Assembly (NCBI GenBank): GCA_937998305.1
Contig: CALLDL010000058.1
Span: forward strand, 1-61,152
Direction: 5' to 3'
Length of the DNA stretch: 61,152 bases
Origin: an uncultured Desulfobacterales bacterium
GTDB lineage: Bacteria; Desulfobacterota; Desulfobacteria; Desulfobacterales; UBA11574
The notes below the pieces were generated by a model, which was given only the letters and a program-made list of their open reading frames with translations, searched no databases and was not told the origin of the DNA. Positions 8,129 through 18,848 of this stretch are shown piece by piece; position 1 is the stretch's first letter, and every line of letters starts with the position of its first letter. Made by a program: the position numbers and the translations under genes.

Positions 8129-8254
8129 CCCGTAATTCTACTGGAAAATATTAAAAAAAGAAAAATATTATAGGGAATATCATACATTAGACCAAGATAC
8201 CTTGCCCCTGAAACGCTCAGGTTCATAAAAGATGCGGGTTTAACTGGAGGAATC

Positions 8255-8572
8255 ATGAAATTTAAAAAACGACACGTTTTATTTGCAGTTTTGTGCGTAT
8301 TTTTTCTATACGCATGTGCCACAACGTCCATGGAATCGAATGCATGGCTCGACACACCTGTGCACCATGTTAAGAATGGTAACACACTGTTAAAAGCAGG
8401 CAAAATTGATGATGCATTTAGGGAGTTCAGTCGAGCAAAGGAACTTGATCCGAATTATTCACCGGCTTATGTGGGGCTCAGTTTAGTATACGGTTTAAGG
8501 GGTGACGATGCGACTTCCGCCATGTATCTGAAAGAGGCAGTTGACCTGTTAAAGGGAACACACCAAGAGTAA
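8255..8572 (+). CDS. Small TPR lipoprotein
   Basis: A 105-residue protein with a lipoprotein signal peptide, lipobox LYAC with the lipidated Cys21. The remainder holds about two TPR units (GNTLLKAGKIDDAFREFSRA, then YSPAYVGLSLVYGLRGDDAT). The ribosome site TGGAGGA is strong. Such short TPR lipoproteins act as adaptors in the periplasm; the partner is unknown, perhaps the preceding LPP20-like protein. Confidence 0.75.
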   Translation: MKFKKRHVLFAVLCVFFLYACATTSMESNAWLDTPVHHVKNGNTLLKAGKIDDAFREFSRAKELDPNYSPAYVGLSLVYGLRGDDATSAMYLKEAVDLLKGTHQE

Positions 8573-8605
8573 AGGTTTAAATCGATGTATCCTAACCCGG
8601 ATAAA

Positions 8606-8832
8606 CCGGAAATAACAAATCACAAGCATCAAATTTCAAATAAATTCCAAAATACAAGCTCCAAATTCCGAATACTAAAGAACTAAACAATTTTAATTTT
8701 TCCAGTATTGATGAAAAAATCTTTTTCAATTCGTTTGCCTTTCTTCAAGATCATCTACTGGTTTGTTTTTTGGGATTTTGGTCATTGGTATTTGCTTGTT
8801 ATTTGAGATTTGTTATTTGGAATTTCCACTAG
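8606..8832. repeat. A/T-word inverted repeat (element C) with a probable four-helix-bundle remnant
   Basis: The left arm (about 8606-8670: AAATAACAAATCACAAGC..., AATTCCAAAATACAAG...) is imperfectly inverse to the right arm (about 8775-8832: TTGCTTGTTATTTGAGAT, TTGTTATTTGGAATTTCC). Between them, the minus strand reads RKANELKKIFSSILEKLKLF, which looks like the last helix of a four-helix-bundle protein, with stops upstream. No intact gene lies between 8573 and 8925. Confidence 0.5.
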
Positions 8833-8925
8833 CTCAATTACTCCATGAATGGATACGAAAAAGTCTTGCCATAAAACGCAAAAAAATCACAAATAAGATA
8901 CTAAATAAGATGATGAATGAGAGTA

Positions 8926-10254
<1,329 letters not shown>

Positions 10255-10347
10255 ATATTGATTAATAAAATAACCTTACCGGGAAGCTCCAGTCATCATT
10301 CGTCACTTGAAAAAGTTGAATCATCAATCGACCATCTTTAATCTTAA

Positions 10348-11517
10348 CTACAGTCCGGCCTTATCTCTTAAAACATCAACCATGTTGGTTTTTTCCCAGG
10401 TAAATTCAGGTTCATTTCTTCCAAAGTGACCGTAAGCCGAAGTTTTGCGATAGATGGGACGTAAAAGATCAAGATATTCGATGATGGCGGCCGGTCTTAA
10501 GTCAAATACATCCAAGACTATTTTTTTAACCCGGTGTTTGGGTATGACACCGGTGCCCATAAGATCGATCATTACAGAAACAGGTTTTGCCACGCCGATG
10601 GAATAGGCGATCTGTATTTCACATTTTTTTGCAAGGCCCGCGGCGACGATATTCTTTGCGATATGCCGAGCCATGTAAGAAGCGCTCCGATCAACCTTGG
10701 AAGGATCTTTACCGGAGAAGCATCCGCCGCCGTGGCTCCCCTGGCCTCCGTACGTGTCAACGATAATCTTTCGTCCCGTCAATCCGCAGTCTCCCATGGG
10801 GCCGCCGATGACAAACTTTCCTGTAGCATTTATAAAATATCTGGTATCGTCGTCTGTGTATTTTTTCGGAATCACTTTTTTGATGACGTCTTCTATGATT
10901 GCCTCTTTTAAGTCTTCGTAAGAAATATCCGGCTTGTGCTGGGCGGCGATGACAACCGTATCAACACGTTTGGGAGTCCCGTTTTCATATTCGATGGTGA
11001 CCTGAGATTTGCCATCCGGCCTTAAAAAATCAAGAGAATGGTTTTTACGAACCGTGGCAAGGCGCTGGCACAGCTTGTGGGCATATACGATGGGCATGGG
11101 CATCAGTTCTGGTGTTTCATCCGTGGCAAATCCAAACATAAGACCCTGGTCGCCGGCCCCCTGGTCCTTGAAAAGACCTTCACCGGTATTGACTCCCTGA
11201 GCGATATCCGGTGATTGATGATCGATACTTGTAATGACCGAACAAGTCTGCCAGTCAAAGCCCATGAGGGAAGAATGGTATCCGATTTCGCGAATGGTGT
11301 TCCTTACAATCTCGGGCATATCAACATAACATTCGGTAGTAATTTCGCCGGCGATAAAAGCCAGACCGGTTGTGACAAGGGTCTCACAGGCAACCCTACA
11401 CTTTTTGTCCTTTTTCATAATAGCGTCGAGTATGGAATCTGATATGGCGTCGGCAACCTTATCAGGATGGCCTTCGGTAACCGATTCTGATGTAAAGAAA
11501 AATTGTTCGTTGCTCAT
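10348..11517 (-). CDS. metK: S-adenosylmethionine synthetase
   Basis: A 389-residue enzyme that makes SAM from methionine and ATP. The ATP/substrate motifs [47 protein letters not shown] and [20 protein letters not shown] are intact. I start at the ATG at 11517 with GGAG six bases before it; a TTG immediately upstream is in frame but worse placed. No SAM riboswitch is visible in the 113-bp leader. Forms a unit with ahcY. Confidence 0.96.
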   Translation of the reverse strand: MSNEQFFFTSESVTEGHPDKVADAISDSILDAIMKKDKKCRVACETLVTTGLAFIAGEITTECYVDMPEIVRNTIREIGYHSSLMGFDWQTCSVITSIDHQSPDIAQGVNTGEGLFKDQGAGDQGLMFGFATDETPELMPMPIVYAHKLCQRLATVRKNHSLDFLRPDGKSQVTIEYENGTPKRVDTVVIAAQHKPDISYEDLKEAIIEDVIKKVIPKKYTDDDTRYFINATGKFVIGGPMGDCGLTGRKIIVDTYGGQGSHGGGCFSGKDPSKVDRSASYMARHIAKNIVAAGLAKKCEIQIAYSIGVAKPVSVMIDLMGTGVIPKHRVKKIVLDVFDLRPAAIIEYLDLLRPIYRKTSAYGHFGRNEPEFTWEKTNMVDVLRDKAGL

Positions 11518-11630
11518 CAAGGGCTCCTTTATTTTGTGTTCAGAGATATTAATGTTCTAAACGAAAATATCAATTCAGGAAAAAGATCATACCGTGTTTT
11601 AATGCGATTAAGCTGCGTTAATGGAAATGA

Positions 11631-12416
11631 TTAAAACCCAAATATTTGTTTCCATTCCTCTGTTCCTTTCTTAAAAATAACTGCATCCCTACCTATATGC
11701 ATCACAATGACATTGTCAATAGATTCTCTTTCCCTCAGAATAAGACCGTTAATGACAGCGAGGCGACTTTTCGGGTCGTTGGACCAGGCAATTGCCTGCA
11801 GTTCGATATTGGTTTGATTCGCTCGCTTAACGGGCATTGATGCAAACCGATCGGCTTTTGTATTTTGTTCGGGTTCTTCGCTGCGTTTTTCAGCAACTGT
11901 CTCTTTTCGAGCCTGTTTCAGTGGCGATGTTTTTTTGTTAGACAAAACTGCGGTATTTTCCCGGGATTTATGAGCAGACGGGGGCGTCGCTTTTACTGCT
12001 TTTGCAATCGGTTCGACTTTGTTTACATCCTTTCGGGAAGACAATTCTTTTTGAACTCTATCCGGCATGGCCGCCTTCTTTTCAGGAAGACGGGCGGGTT
12101 TCTGGAGTGTAGCTTTTTTATCCGGCATGGCCGCCTTCTTTTCAGGAAGATGGGCGAGTTTCTGGAGTGCAGCTTCTTTTTGTGTTATTAATCCCGGTTT
12201 TTTTTCATGGAGTTTCTGGCTTAGGATCAACCCTGCGCCGACAGCAAAGACAAAACCGGCGAAAATAATGACATAGCTTTTTTTAGAACGCAGATGACCA
12301 TTTATCTGCTCATGGTCGTCGTTTTGCATATGGTTTTTTGGCCGCCAGAATCGAACGTGGTTTTGATCTGCAGCTTGGTTTTCAAGCTTTTTTAATGCCT
12401 TTAAAATAGAACTCAA
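11631..12416 (-). CDS. gspB: General secretion pathway protein GspB
   Basis: A 261-residue inner-membrane protein: short cytosolic N-terminus (SSILKALKKLENQAADQ), one membrane segment near residues 48-65 (VIIFAGFVFAVGAGLIL), a long Lys/Pro/Ala-rich periplasmic stalk and a C-terminal GspB domain (LQAIAWSNDPKSRLAVING). It starts with TTG at 12416, preceded by GAAGGTG. The stalk contains a 60-bp tandem duplication (12061-12180). GspB works with the ATPase GspA to help the secretin pass the peptidoglycan; gspA is upstream on the same strand. Confidence 0.85.
   Translation of the reverse strand: MSSILKALKKLENQAADQNHVRFWRPKNHMQNDDHEQINGHLRSKKSYVIIFAGFVFAVGAGLILSQKLHEKKPGLITQKEAALQKLAHLPEKKAAMPDKKATLQKPARLPEKKAAMPDRVQKELSSRKDVNKVEPIAKAVKATPPSAHKSRENTAVLSNKKTSPLKQARKETVAEKRSEEPEQNTKADRFASMPVKRANQTNIELQAIAWSNDPKSRLAVINGLILRERESIDNVIVMHIGRDAVIFKKGTEEWKQIFGF
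12061..12180. repeat. Two tandem 60-bp repeats within gspB
   Basis: 12061-12120 and 12121-12180 differ at only about five positions. Each encodes 20 residues of the periplasmic stalk, including LPEKKAAMPD. The high identity suggests a recent duplication that lengthens the stalk. Confidence 0.85.
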
Positions 12417-12513
12417 TTTTAAAACACCTTCTGTAGACCTTTAAGAAAAATATGTTTATCACGAAATACAATCTGTCTTCTTTGTTTCGTTGTCCATTTG
12501 AATACATAGAACA

Positions 12514-12643
12514 TATCTCAAAAACAATCTAAGTTCCCATGGCAGCGTTGCGAAACGGTTCAAAATGCTCACATACGACGTGTATGCTCCGCTTTTTCAC
12601 CGTTTCTCGCCTTGCCCTGAACCCTAATCTTATTTTTGAGATA
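12514..12643. repeat. Long imperfect palindrome (element E) between gspA and gspB
   Basis: TATCTCAAAAACAATCTAAG at 12514 mirrors the stretch ending TTATTTTTGAGATA at 12643. Inside, GCGAAACGGT mirrors ACCGTTTCTCGC, and the apex is CATACGACGTGTATG. About 130 bp, the same terminal-repeat-plus-apex build as elements A and F. It fills most of the 241-bp gap between the two genes. Confidence 0.65.
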
Positions 12644-12657
12644 GGTTCTATAAAAAA

Positions 12658-14550
12658 TCATCGAACAAACGAATTTGCGACATTGACAATATGGGGTTGT
12701 TTGAAAGCCTTTTTTTCATTAAAAAGGGCGATTTTGGTTGTAGAACCTACCATGCCGTCAATATGTAAGCCATATTTTTTTTGGATTTCTTTTACCGCCT
12801 GCCGGGTTTTGTCGTCATAAAACGGGTTTATTTCAATCTCTTTAAATCCAATATCCCGCAAGAGCATTTTGAGCGTCGTTATGGAATCCTTCGGACAATC
12901 TATCGGAATGGTACCTTTTAGTGAGAGGAAATTTTTCCATGGAATGTATGCCACGCCTGACCAATAAGATTCTAACTCAACCGGTGACAGCTCTATGGAA
13001 ATATCCTGTTTTCCTCCTCTAAGTGTAATTTTTTGAGTATCTACTTTAATGAGCACAAAATATACAGGGAGGGTGCCTTTATTCAAATGAACGGCTAAAA
13101 TAACGGGCAGGTTCAATTTTTTTATTACATTTAAATTTCCGTTGATTCGGCGTATCAAAAGATTATTTTCCTTTGAGACAGACCGAAAAAAGTCATGATC
13201 ATCATCAATGGTATCCAGATCTGGCTTTATTTCGGGTTCAATGTTCCACAAATTTAATGCCACCTTAATGGCCATATGCCGTGAAGAGAGCCTGTTCATT
13301 GTTTCCAGAAGATTCCCAAAATTCCGGGTAGGTTCTGTAATGGGTTCTATAACAGATTCAAGTGCTTTTACTTTCTGTACCGCAACTTTTTTTGACTCAG
13401 ATACTGTAACAGCTCGAACCGGCTCTTTTTTAACATTAGCAATAACGCTGGAGGCGGGTTTTTTTGTGTCAGAAGTAGTAACAACTGGGACAACTTTTTT
13501 TGACTCAGATACTGTAAAAACTGTAGCCGGCTTTTTTTTAACCTTAGTAGTAACGGCGGGGAGAGGTTTTTTTGGGTTATTTGAATGAAGTGTATCGAGT
13601 TTTTTTGTTTCAGGTGAATTAAAAATCGTATTTACCTTAAATAATCCGGGACGGTAATAAATAATCATAAAGAGTATTAGAGACAATATAGAACAAAATA
13701 GAATTGCTTTTTTCCGTTTCTTAAATCTGTTTTTATTGGCATCATTCCTATCGGTCAGTTCCTTGATGGATGCCCTGACAATTTTCTGTGTAATTTCCTT
13801 TTGATCAAGGCCGAATGCAGTTAGAAGCGCCCGGTCGCAGACGATGTTGATGAGTCGAGGGATGCCCTTCGAATAGTTATAAATAGAGCGATATGCGGCA
13901 TCGGCAAATTGGATCCCCGGTCTCCCGGAGGCGATATTGATACGATGTTGAATATAATTTCGAACGTCTTTAAAGTTCAAAGGAATCAGCTGGCAACTCA
14001 AAGATATTCTTTGTCTCAATTGTCTGAGCTTGTGGGAATCGAGTTTTTCTTTCAGTTCTGGCTGTCCCACTAAAATGATATGTAAAAGCTTATGTTTGGC
14101 AGTTTCAAGATTGGAAAGCAACCGTAACTGTTCCAAAACCTCATTTGTCAGATTCTGAGCCTCGTCGATAAGGAGAATCGTGTTTTTCCCTTGGGTTTGT
14201 TGCTCGATAAGAAAGGCGTTCAAGGTGTCGATTAAGTCTTTGGCGTTATCTGCATCCGAGGCGATACCGAATTCATCATTAATGGCTTTGAGAAGTTCTA
14301 CGGAGTTAAGGTTTGGGTTAAAGATATACGCCGCTTTTGTATCGTCGTTCAGGTGTTCGAGGAATGCCCGACAGAGTGTTGTCTTGCCGGTACCGACTTC
14401 ACCCGTAATCTCCATAAAACCCTCACCCTGAATAACGGCATAGGAAAGATGGGCAAGCGCCTCTTCGTGACTTCTACTCAGAAAAAGATAAACAGGGTTC
14501 GGAACGAGCTTGAATGGTCTTTCATTGAAGCCAAAAAATTTTTTATACAT
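12658..14550 (-). CDS. gspA: GspA / ExeA-type AAA ATPase with peptidoglycan-binding domain
   Basis: A 630-residue inner-membrane protein. The cytosolic AAA ATPase has Walker A GEVGTGKT (residues 50-57) and Walker B ILLIDE (125-130). A single membrane segment near residue 285 (AILFCSILSLILFMIIYY) is followed by a Lys/Thr/Val-rich linker, a papain-like C39-type region (HMAIKVALNLW... IILAV-like) and a C-terminal peptidoglycan-binding helix bundle (DDKTRQAVKEIQKKYGLHID). It partners GspB to place the secretin. The linker holds a 108-bp repeat in two copies (from 13386 and 13494). Promoter at 14607-14634. Confidence 0.9.
   Translation of the reverse strand: MYKKFFGFNERPFKLVPNPVYLFLSRSHEEALAHLSYAVIQGEGFMEITGEVGTGKTTLCRAFLEHLNDDTKAAYIFNPNLNSVELLKAINDEFGIASDADNAKDLIDTLNAFLIEQQTQGKNTILLIDEAQNLTNEVLEQLRLLSNLETAKHKLLHIILVGQPELKEKLDSHKLRQLRQRISLSCQLIPLNFKDVRNYIQHRINIASGRPGIQFADAAYRSIYNYSKGIPRLINIVCDRALLTAFGLDQKEITQKIVRASIKELTDRNDANKNRFKKRKKAILFCSILSLILFMIIYYRPGLFKVNTIFNSPETKKLDTLHSNNPKKPLPAVTTKVKKKPATVFTVSESKKVVPVVTTSDTKKPASSVIANVKKEPVRAVTVSESKKVAVQKVKALESVIEPITEPTRNFGNLLETMNRLSSRHMAIKVALNLWNIEPEIKPDLDTIDDDHDFFRSVSKENNLLIRRINGNLNVIKKLNLPVILAVHLNKGTLPVYFVLIKVDTQKITLRGGKQDISIELSPVELESYWSGVAYIPWKNFLSLKGTIPIDCPKDSITTLKMLLRDIGFKEIEINPFYDDKTRQAVKEIQKKYGLHIDGMVGSTTKIALFNEKKAFKQPHIVNVANSFVR
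13386..13601. repeat. Two degenerate 108-bp repeats in the gspA linker
   Basis: The string CTTTTTTTGACTCAGATACT starts at 13386 and again at 13494; the flanking bases keep partial identity over the 108-bp unit. It encodes two 36-residue Lys/Thr/Val-rich linker units containing TVSESKKV. This parallels the duplication in the gspB stalk. Confidence 0.6.
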
Positions 14551-14606
14551 CTATGTCGACTCCCTCGGGATCCTCTCCATTGTGTTTTTCATACGATAAT
14601 CACAAC

Positions 14607-14634
14607 ATTATCAAAAAGTTGAGCGAAATGTCAA
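14607..14634 (-). promoter_or_regulatory. Promoter of gspA-gspB
   Basis: TTGACA (14629-14634) and GATAAT (14607-14612) are 16 bases apart on the minus strand, about 55 bp before gspA. It lies between the porB stop and gspA, so gspAB is not simply read through from the por operon. Confidence 0.6.
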
Positions 14635-14653
14635 ATTGATTGCCTTTAGCAAA

Positions 14654-15544
14654 TTAACTCTTTGGAGTAGGTAATGCTTTTCGCAAAAGAAGCTCCCAGT
14701 CTTCATCCACCATGTTTTGGATCTGATCAAAATTTTCATCGGTTAAATGTTTAAAACGGCCCTGGATCTTTAAATAATCCGATACCGGTCGATTTCCCTT
14801 GATATTGATTGTATAGTCAACACCATTTTTGACTTCATATAAAGGGAATACATTGGATTGAACTGCAAGTCGGGCGATTTTGACGGACATTTCAGATGGG
14901 ATCCGCCAACCTGTGGGACAGGTTGCAAAAACATGAAGAAATCTTGTTCCGCCTTTCATCCGGCGGGCTTTATCAAACTTTTGGATCATATCTTCTGGAT
15001 AAGCAATACTGGCTGTCGCGGCATAAGGAATACGGTGGGCAGCAAGTATTTCAATCATGTTTTTCTTTCGGCTTTTTTTCCATCCCTTGCCCGGTGTTGT
15101 TGTGGTACGCGAGCCGAAAGGGGTGGCGGAACTACGCTGTACTCCGGTATTCATGTAAGCCTCGTTATCATAACACACATAAATAAAATCCTCGTTACGT
15201 TCTACTGCACCGCTGAGTGCCTGTATTCCGATATCAAAGGTTCCACCGTCGCCGGCCCATGCCATAACGGTGGTCTCTGAATCTCCCTTCATGTCCAGCG
15301 CCGCCCTCAAACCACTGGCGGTTGCACCTGCAGTTGCAAAAGCTGTCTGAAGTATCGGCACTTTAAGGGATGATTGTGGGTATGGTCCTGCAATGACGCC
15401 CCAGCAGCAGGCAGGGATCACAACCATGGTTTTTTCACCCATGGCTTTTAGTGCAAACCTCATGGCAATGGTTGCGCCGCATCCGGGACATCCCACATGT
15501 CCGGAATACATATAATCCATATCTGGAATGTTGAGTCTGGTCAT
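14654..15544 (-). CDS. porB: Pyruvate:ferredoxin oxidoreductase beta subunit
   Basis: A 296-residue thiamine-diphosphate subunit. It shows the Fe-S cysteines of GCPGCGATIAMR, the diphosphate-binding region GDGGTFDIGIQALSGAVERN and YDNEAYMNTG. Length and motif spacing match the beta subunit of four-subunit pyruvate/2-ketoacid oxidoreductases. Located after porA with a 364-bp gap, which is unusual because the other genes of this operon are tight. Substrate (pyruvate versus another 2-oxoacid) cannot be proved here. Confidence 0.92.
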   Translation of the reverse strand: MTRLNIPDMDYMYSGHVGCPGCGATIAMRFALKAMGEKTMVVIPACCWGVIAGPYPQSSLKVPILQTAFATAGATASGLRAALDMKGDSETTVMAWAGDGGTFDIGIQALSGAVERNEDFIYVCYDNEAYMNTGVQRSSATPFGSRTTTTPGKGWKKSRKKNMIEILAAHRIPYAATASIAYPEDMIQKFDKARRMKGGTRFLHVFATCPTGWRIPSEMSVKIARLAVQSNVFPLYEVKNGVDYTINIKGNRPVSDYLKIQGRFKHLTDENFDQIQNMVDEDWELLLRKALPTPKS

Positions 15545-15908
15545 TCTTATAATTATCTCCAGTTCAATTTGAGGGATTGGGGTGTTTTTCTAAATAGCCG
15601 CTACATGGACAATCTTTTTTTGAACCGCATGAACTCGTGGCAAAGGTTCGTAAAGAAAGAACAGAAAATTATCTTTGAAAAATCAAAAGGTTCGCCGCAC
15701 CATCTTAAAATTTCTTTTAAAGATACGATTTCGGCATGCGCCTGTTCTTTCCAACGATCTCTAAGCCACTCAAACAGCATCCGATTTTAAAAAAGATCAT
15801 CCATTCCGCTCTCCGAGCCGGAGGCTGATGTTCAAGGATTTAGAGAAAAACTCTCAGCCCCTTCATTTATATTTAAGTGATAAACTTGAATTATTCCTAT
15901 AACAATCA
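15545..15908. other. Gap of 364 bp between porA and porB without a recognised gene
   Basis: The minus strand carries a reading frame of about 60 codons (starting MLFEWLRDRWKEQAHAEIVS) that I cannot assign and that lacks a ribosome site. It may be a remnant. Nothing else is seen. Confidence 0.4.
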
Positions 15909-17063
15909 TCAATCCAAAAGTCCCACCCACACACTTTCATCTTTTGGAGCAGTGCTATTTTTTGTCTTCCAGTAAATTTCCGACAGAATTTCAGGCGTTA
16001 CATCACGGCCGCCGAGTCCTGCAATATAACCGAACACCGGAGGATGATTGTGGGTGTTGCACAATGCTGCTCTGATTTCCTGGGCAAAAATGCCACTGGC
16101 ACCAAAAGAAAAGTTCCTGTCAACCACGGCGATCTTTTGAACATGACCAAGATGCTCTCGAATCAGATCCGTTGGAAACGGCCGAAACATTTTGAGCTTG
16201 AGCATTCCGACTTTTTCTCCCTGGGAACGAAGATCTGAAATGACCTTACGGCATGTGCTTGCTGCCGTTCCGGTTACGACCATAATCACTTGGGCGTCAT
16301 TGCAAAAGACCTTTTCTACCATCCCGTATGTTCGACCGAATATTTCCGTGAATTCTTCTTCTATTTTGGCAAAGATATCCGAAACCTGTTCCATGGCCTT
16401 CTGAATATCGTGTCGCATCTCCATATATACATTTGGTGGTGCCATTTGGCCCATGGCGAAAGGATCTGACGTGTCCAGTGCAATTCGAGGTGAGAACGGC
16501 GGCAGAAAACGATCCACCAGTTCCTGACCGGGTATGTCCACAGGCTCAAAGGTGTGAGAAAGAAAAAAAGCATCCAGAACCACCATAACCGGCAGATTGA
16601 CGGTTTCAGCCAAACGATATGCCTGAAGTGTGGTGTCAAAAACCTCCTGGCCATCCTCACAGTATAGCTGAATCCAGCCGGTATCCCGTTGGGCCAGGCT
16701 GTCTGTCTGGTCCATCCATATATTCCATCCAGGCGCCAGGGCGCGGTTGACTTCAGCCATGACAATGGGTAGACGGGCCGCTGAAGTCCAGTGCAAGAGT
16801 TCGTGCATCAGTGCCAGACCCTGAGAAGAAGTGGCTGTAAAGGTTCGAACGCCTGCACTCGAAGCTCCGATAACGGCAGCCATTGCCGAATGTTCGCTTT
16901 CTACACATAAAAACCGGGCATTCATGGTTCCGTCGGAGCAATATTCTGATAAAGCTTCAACGATATGGGTCTGGGGAGTAATGGGATAGGCTGACAACAC
17001 CTGTACTTTTGCCAACCTTACTGCTTCAGAAACTGCGTGACTTCCTTCCAAAACATGTTTCAT
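15909..17063 (-). CDS. porA: Pyruvate:ferredoxin oxidoreductase alpha subunit
   Basis: A 384-residue subunit with AYPITPQTHIVEALSE, the VESEHSAMAAVIGASSAG active-site region and the family segment ending DSLAQRDTGWIQ, which I associate with pyruvate-type enzymes. The ATG at 17063 has GGAGGA upstream and overlaps the stop of the preceding gene (ATGA), so the two are translationally coupled; the longer frame to 17099 is rejected. It oxidatively decarboxylates pyruvate to acetyl-CoA together with PorB and PorG. Confidence 0.92.
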   Translation of the reverse strand: MKHVLEGSHAVSEAVRLAKVQVLSAYPITPQTHIVEALSEYCSDGTMNARFLCVESEHSAMAAVIGASSAGVRTFTATSSQGLALMHELLHWTSAARLPIVMAEVNRALAPGWNIWMDQTDSLAQRDTGWIQLYCEDGQEVFDTTLQAYRLAETVNLPVMVVLDAFFLSHTFEPVDIPGQELVDRFLPPFSPRIALDTSDPFAMGQMAPPNVYMEMRHDIQKAMEQVSDIFAKIEEEFTEIFGRTYGMVEKVFCNDAQVIMVVTGTAASTCRKVISDLRSQGEKVGMLKLKMFRPFPTDLIREHLGHVQKIAVVDRNFSFGASGIFAQEIRAALCNTHNHPPVFGYIAGLGGRDVTPEILSEIYWKTKNSTAPKDESVWVGLLD

Positions 17064-18799
17064 AATTCCTCCTCCAGATCCATGGCGCTGCGCGGGCATT
17101 CAAAAACGCAGATTCCACATCCTTTGCAGTAGTCAAGATTAATTTGTCTTTTGGCACCTTGGAGAATCACGGCAATTTCCGGACAGAATATCCGACAGTT
17201 GTCGCAAGCATTACAGATGCCGCAGTTGAAACAGCGCCGGGTTTCTTCCATGGCCTGGTTGATGGTGAACGTTGCTTCAATTTCATCAAAAGAATTCATT
17301 AGGTTATTGATAGAAAGTGTTTCTGATTCAACCCGGGGAGTCTTGGAAAAATAATCGAGATTGATGTCATCATACGATACGATATGAGGATTTATGACCA
17401 ATCGTTTTCCCCCCATATAACACTCCATGGAGAGGGCAGGTCCATTCCCTACAAGGCAGGAATTCAGACGGTCTGTAATGGCATGCATTCCCTGTTTAAA
17501 GAAGATATCAAGGGCCATGGCCGCCTGTTTTCCTGAAGCGACGGCATCTGTGACGCTTTTTATAGTGTTGGTCAGATCACCGCCAAACAGAAGCGGTGGT
17601 TCTGAATCCGTAAATGTACAGTGGCTGAGATGGAGGGTTTCGGCATTTTTGTGTGAGGGAAACTGCCATGAGGTTGAAGGTTCTGCGCCGATGGCTACAA
17701 TAATTTTCTGGACTCGTAAGTGTTGGGTGGTTTGGCTGTCTGGAATGACACGTGCTCGGCCGCGGTCTGTTTCCATGCCGCTGGTTTTCATCCTCTGTAA
17801 GGATAAAACATATTCACCGTTGTCTTCATTTATCTCGAGCGGGGAATACAGTTCCATAATTCTTACACCTTCCTTATCGGCCATTGCCACTTCGTCTTTA
17901 AATGCCGGCATGTCATGTATCCGTCTGCGATATACTAGGGTCGTCGTCGCTCCCAAGCGGACAAGAGATCTGGCACAGTCAATAGCGGTGTTACCGCCGC
18001 CGATAACCGCTGCAGTTTGATTTGAAGGAACGGCTTTTCTCTTACGCAGAAGGTTAAGAAATTCGAGGCCGTCAACGGCCATATTTTCGCCGGGAATATT
18101 CATTTTCAATGATCGGCCATGACCGCATCCGATAAAAAGGGCATGGTAACGATCTTTGACGTCTTGGAGAAAGTTTTGAGTCACCGGCGTATTACAGATT
18201 ATCTTTACACCCGTCTTTTTAATCCTTTTGATTTCAGAGGCAACGACGTCATCCGGCAACCGGTATCGCGGTATCCCCCACCGCAAGATTCCTCCGGGTT
18301 CGGAACGGGTTTCATAAATGTCACACGAATACCCCAGCCGTGATAGAAAAAAGCCGGCAGCCAGGCCTGACGGACCGGCGCCGACAATACATACGGTTTT
18401 TCCATTTTCAGGCAACTTTTTCAGTTTAGGTTTCACTTCATCCCTAATGGCGATATCACCAATAAATCGCTCTAAAGCATGTATGGCAACCGGATCATCA
18501 AAGCCCGCGCGATTGCAGGCCGTTTCACAGGGATGAAAACATACGCGGCCGCATACCGAAGGAAAAGGGTTTTCAAGAAGTATGGTCTCTGCTGCATCTT
18601 GGTATCGCCCTTGATTCGAAAGCATTTCAATACGGGCAATGTCCTCACCGGCAGGGCAGGCCGCGCTGCAAGGTGCTGTCTTTTCATGGTATTTTGGACG
18701 CACAAACCGCCATGTCCCTGTTTTATTTATTTCGGTAGAGATGTTTGAGCGTGATATGAATAATGATATTTTTTCAGCGTGCTTTGGTTCAGTTGTCAT
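17060..18799 (-). CDS. GltD-like FAD/NAD(P) oxidoreductase fused to a two-cluster ferredoxin (PorD-like)
   Basis: A 579-residue fusion. The N-terminal Fe-S region has C-X3-C type cysteines in ACPAGEDIAR and CGRVCFHPCETACNRAG, as in the glutamate synthase small subunit. FAD- and NAD(P)-binding loops are GAGPSGLAAGFFLSRLG and GGGNTAIDCARSLVRLG. The C-terminus has two [4Fe-4S] ferredoxin motifs, CGICNACDNCRIFCP and CKGCGICVFECP, the place where PorD would be. It sits between porG and porA. The likely job is to pass electrons between reduced ferredoxin and NAD(P)H during 2-oxoacid oxidation; direct evidence is lacking. Confidence 0.88.
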   Translation of the reverse strand: MTTEPKHAEKISLFISRSNISTEINKTGTWRFVRPKYHEKTAPCSAACPAGEDIARIEMLSNQGRYQDAAETILLENPFPSVCGRVCFHPCETACNRAGFDDPVAIHALERFIGDIAIRDEVKPKLKKLPENGKTVCIVGAGPSGLAAGFFLSRLGYSCDIYETRSEPGGILRWGIPRYRLPDDVVASEIKRIKKTGVKIICNTPVTQNFLQDVKDRYHALFIGCGHGRSLKMNIPGENMAVDGLEFLNLLRKRKAVPSNQTAAVIGGGNTAIDCARSLVRLGATTTLVYRRRIHDMPAFKDEVAMADKEGVRIMELYSPLEINEDNGEYVLSLQRMKTSGMETDRGRARVIPDSQTTQHLRVQKIIVAIGAEPSTSWQFPSHKNAETLHLSHCTFTDSEPPLLFGGDLTNTIKSVTDAVASGKQAAMALDIFFKQGMHAITDRLNSCLVGNGPALSMECYMGGKRLVINPHIVSYDDINLDYFSKTPRVESETLSINNLMNSFDEIEATFTINQAMEETRRCFNCGICNACDNCRIFCPEIAVILQGAKRQINLDYCKGCGICVFECPRSAMDLEEEL

Positions 18800-18848
18800 T
18801 TCCTTTTACCTTATAAAAAATATTTCAGCCGGCTGTTTCAAAGGCTTT

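Noticed and set aside
8606-8832. CRISPR-like appearance of the A/T-word repeats
   Set aside because: The words are irregular in spacing and occur in inverted arms, with no constant repeat-spacer alternation and no cas genes.
15609-15790. Minus-strand frame of about 60 codons between porA and porB
   Set aside because: No ribosome site, no recognised motif, and the length is within chance for AT-rich DNA.
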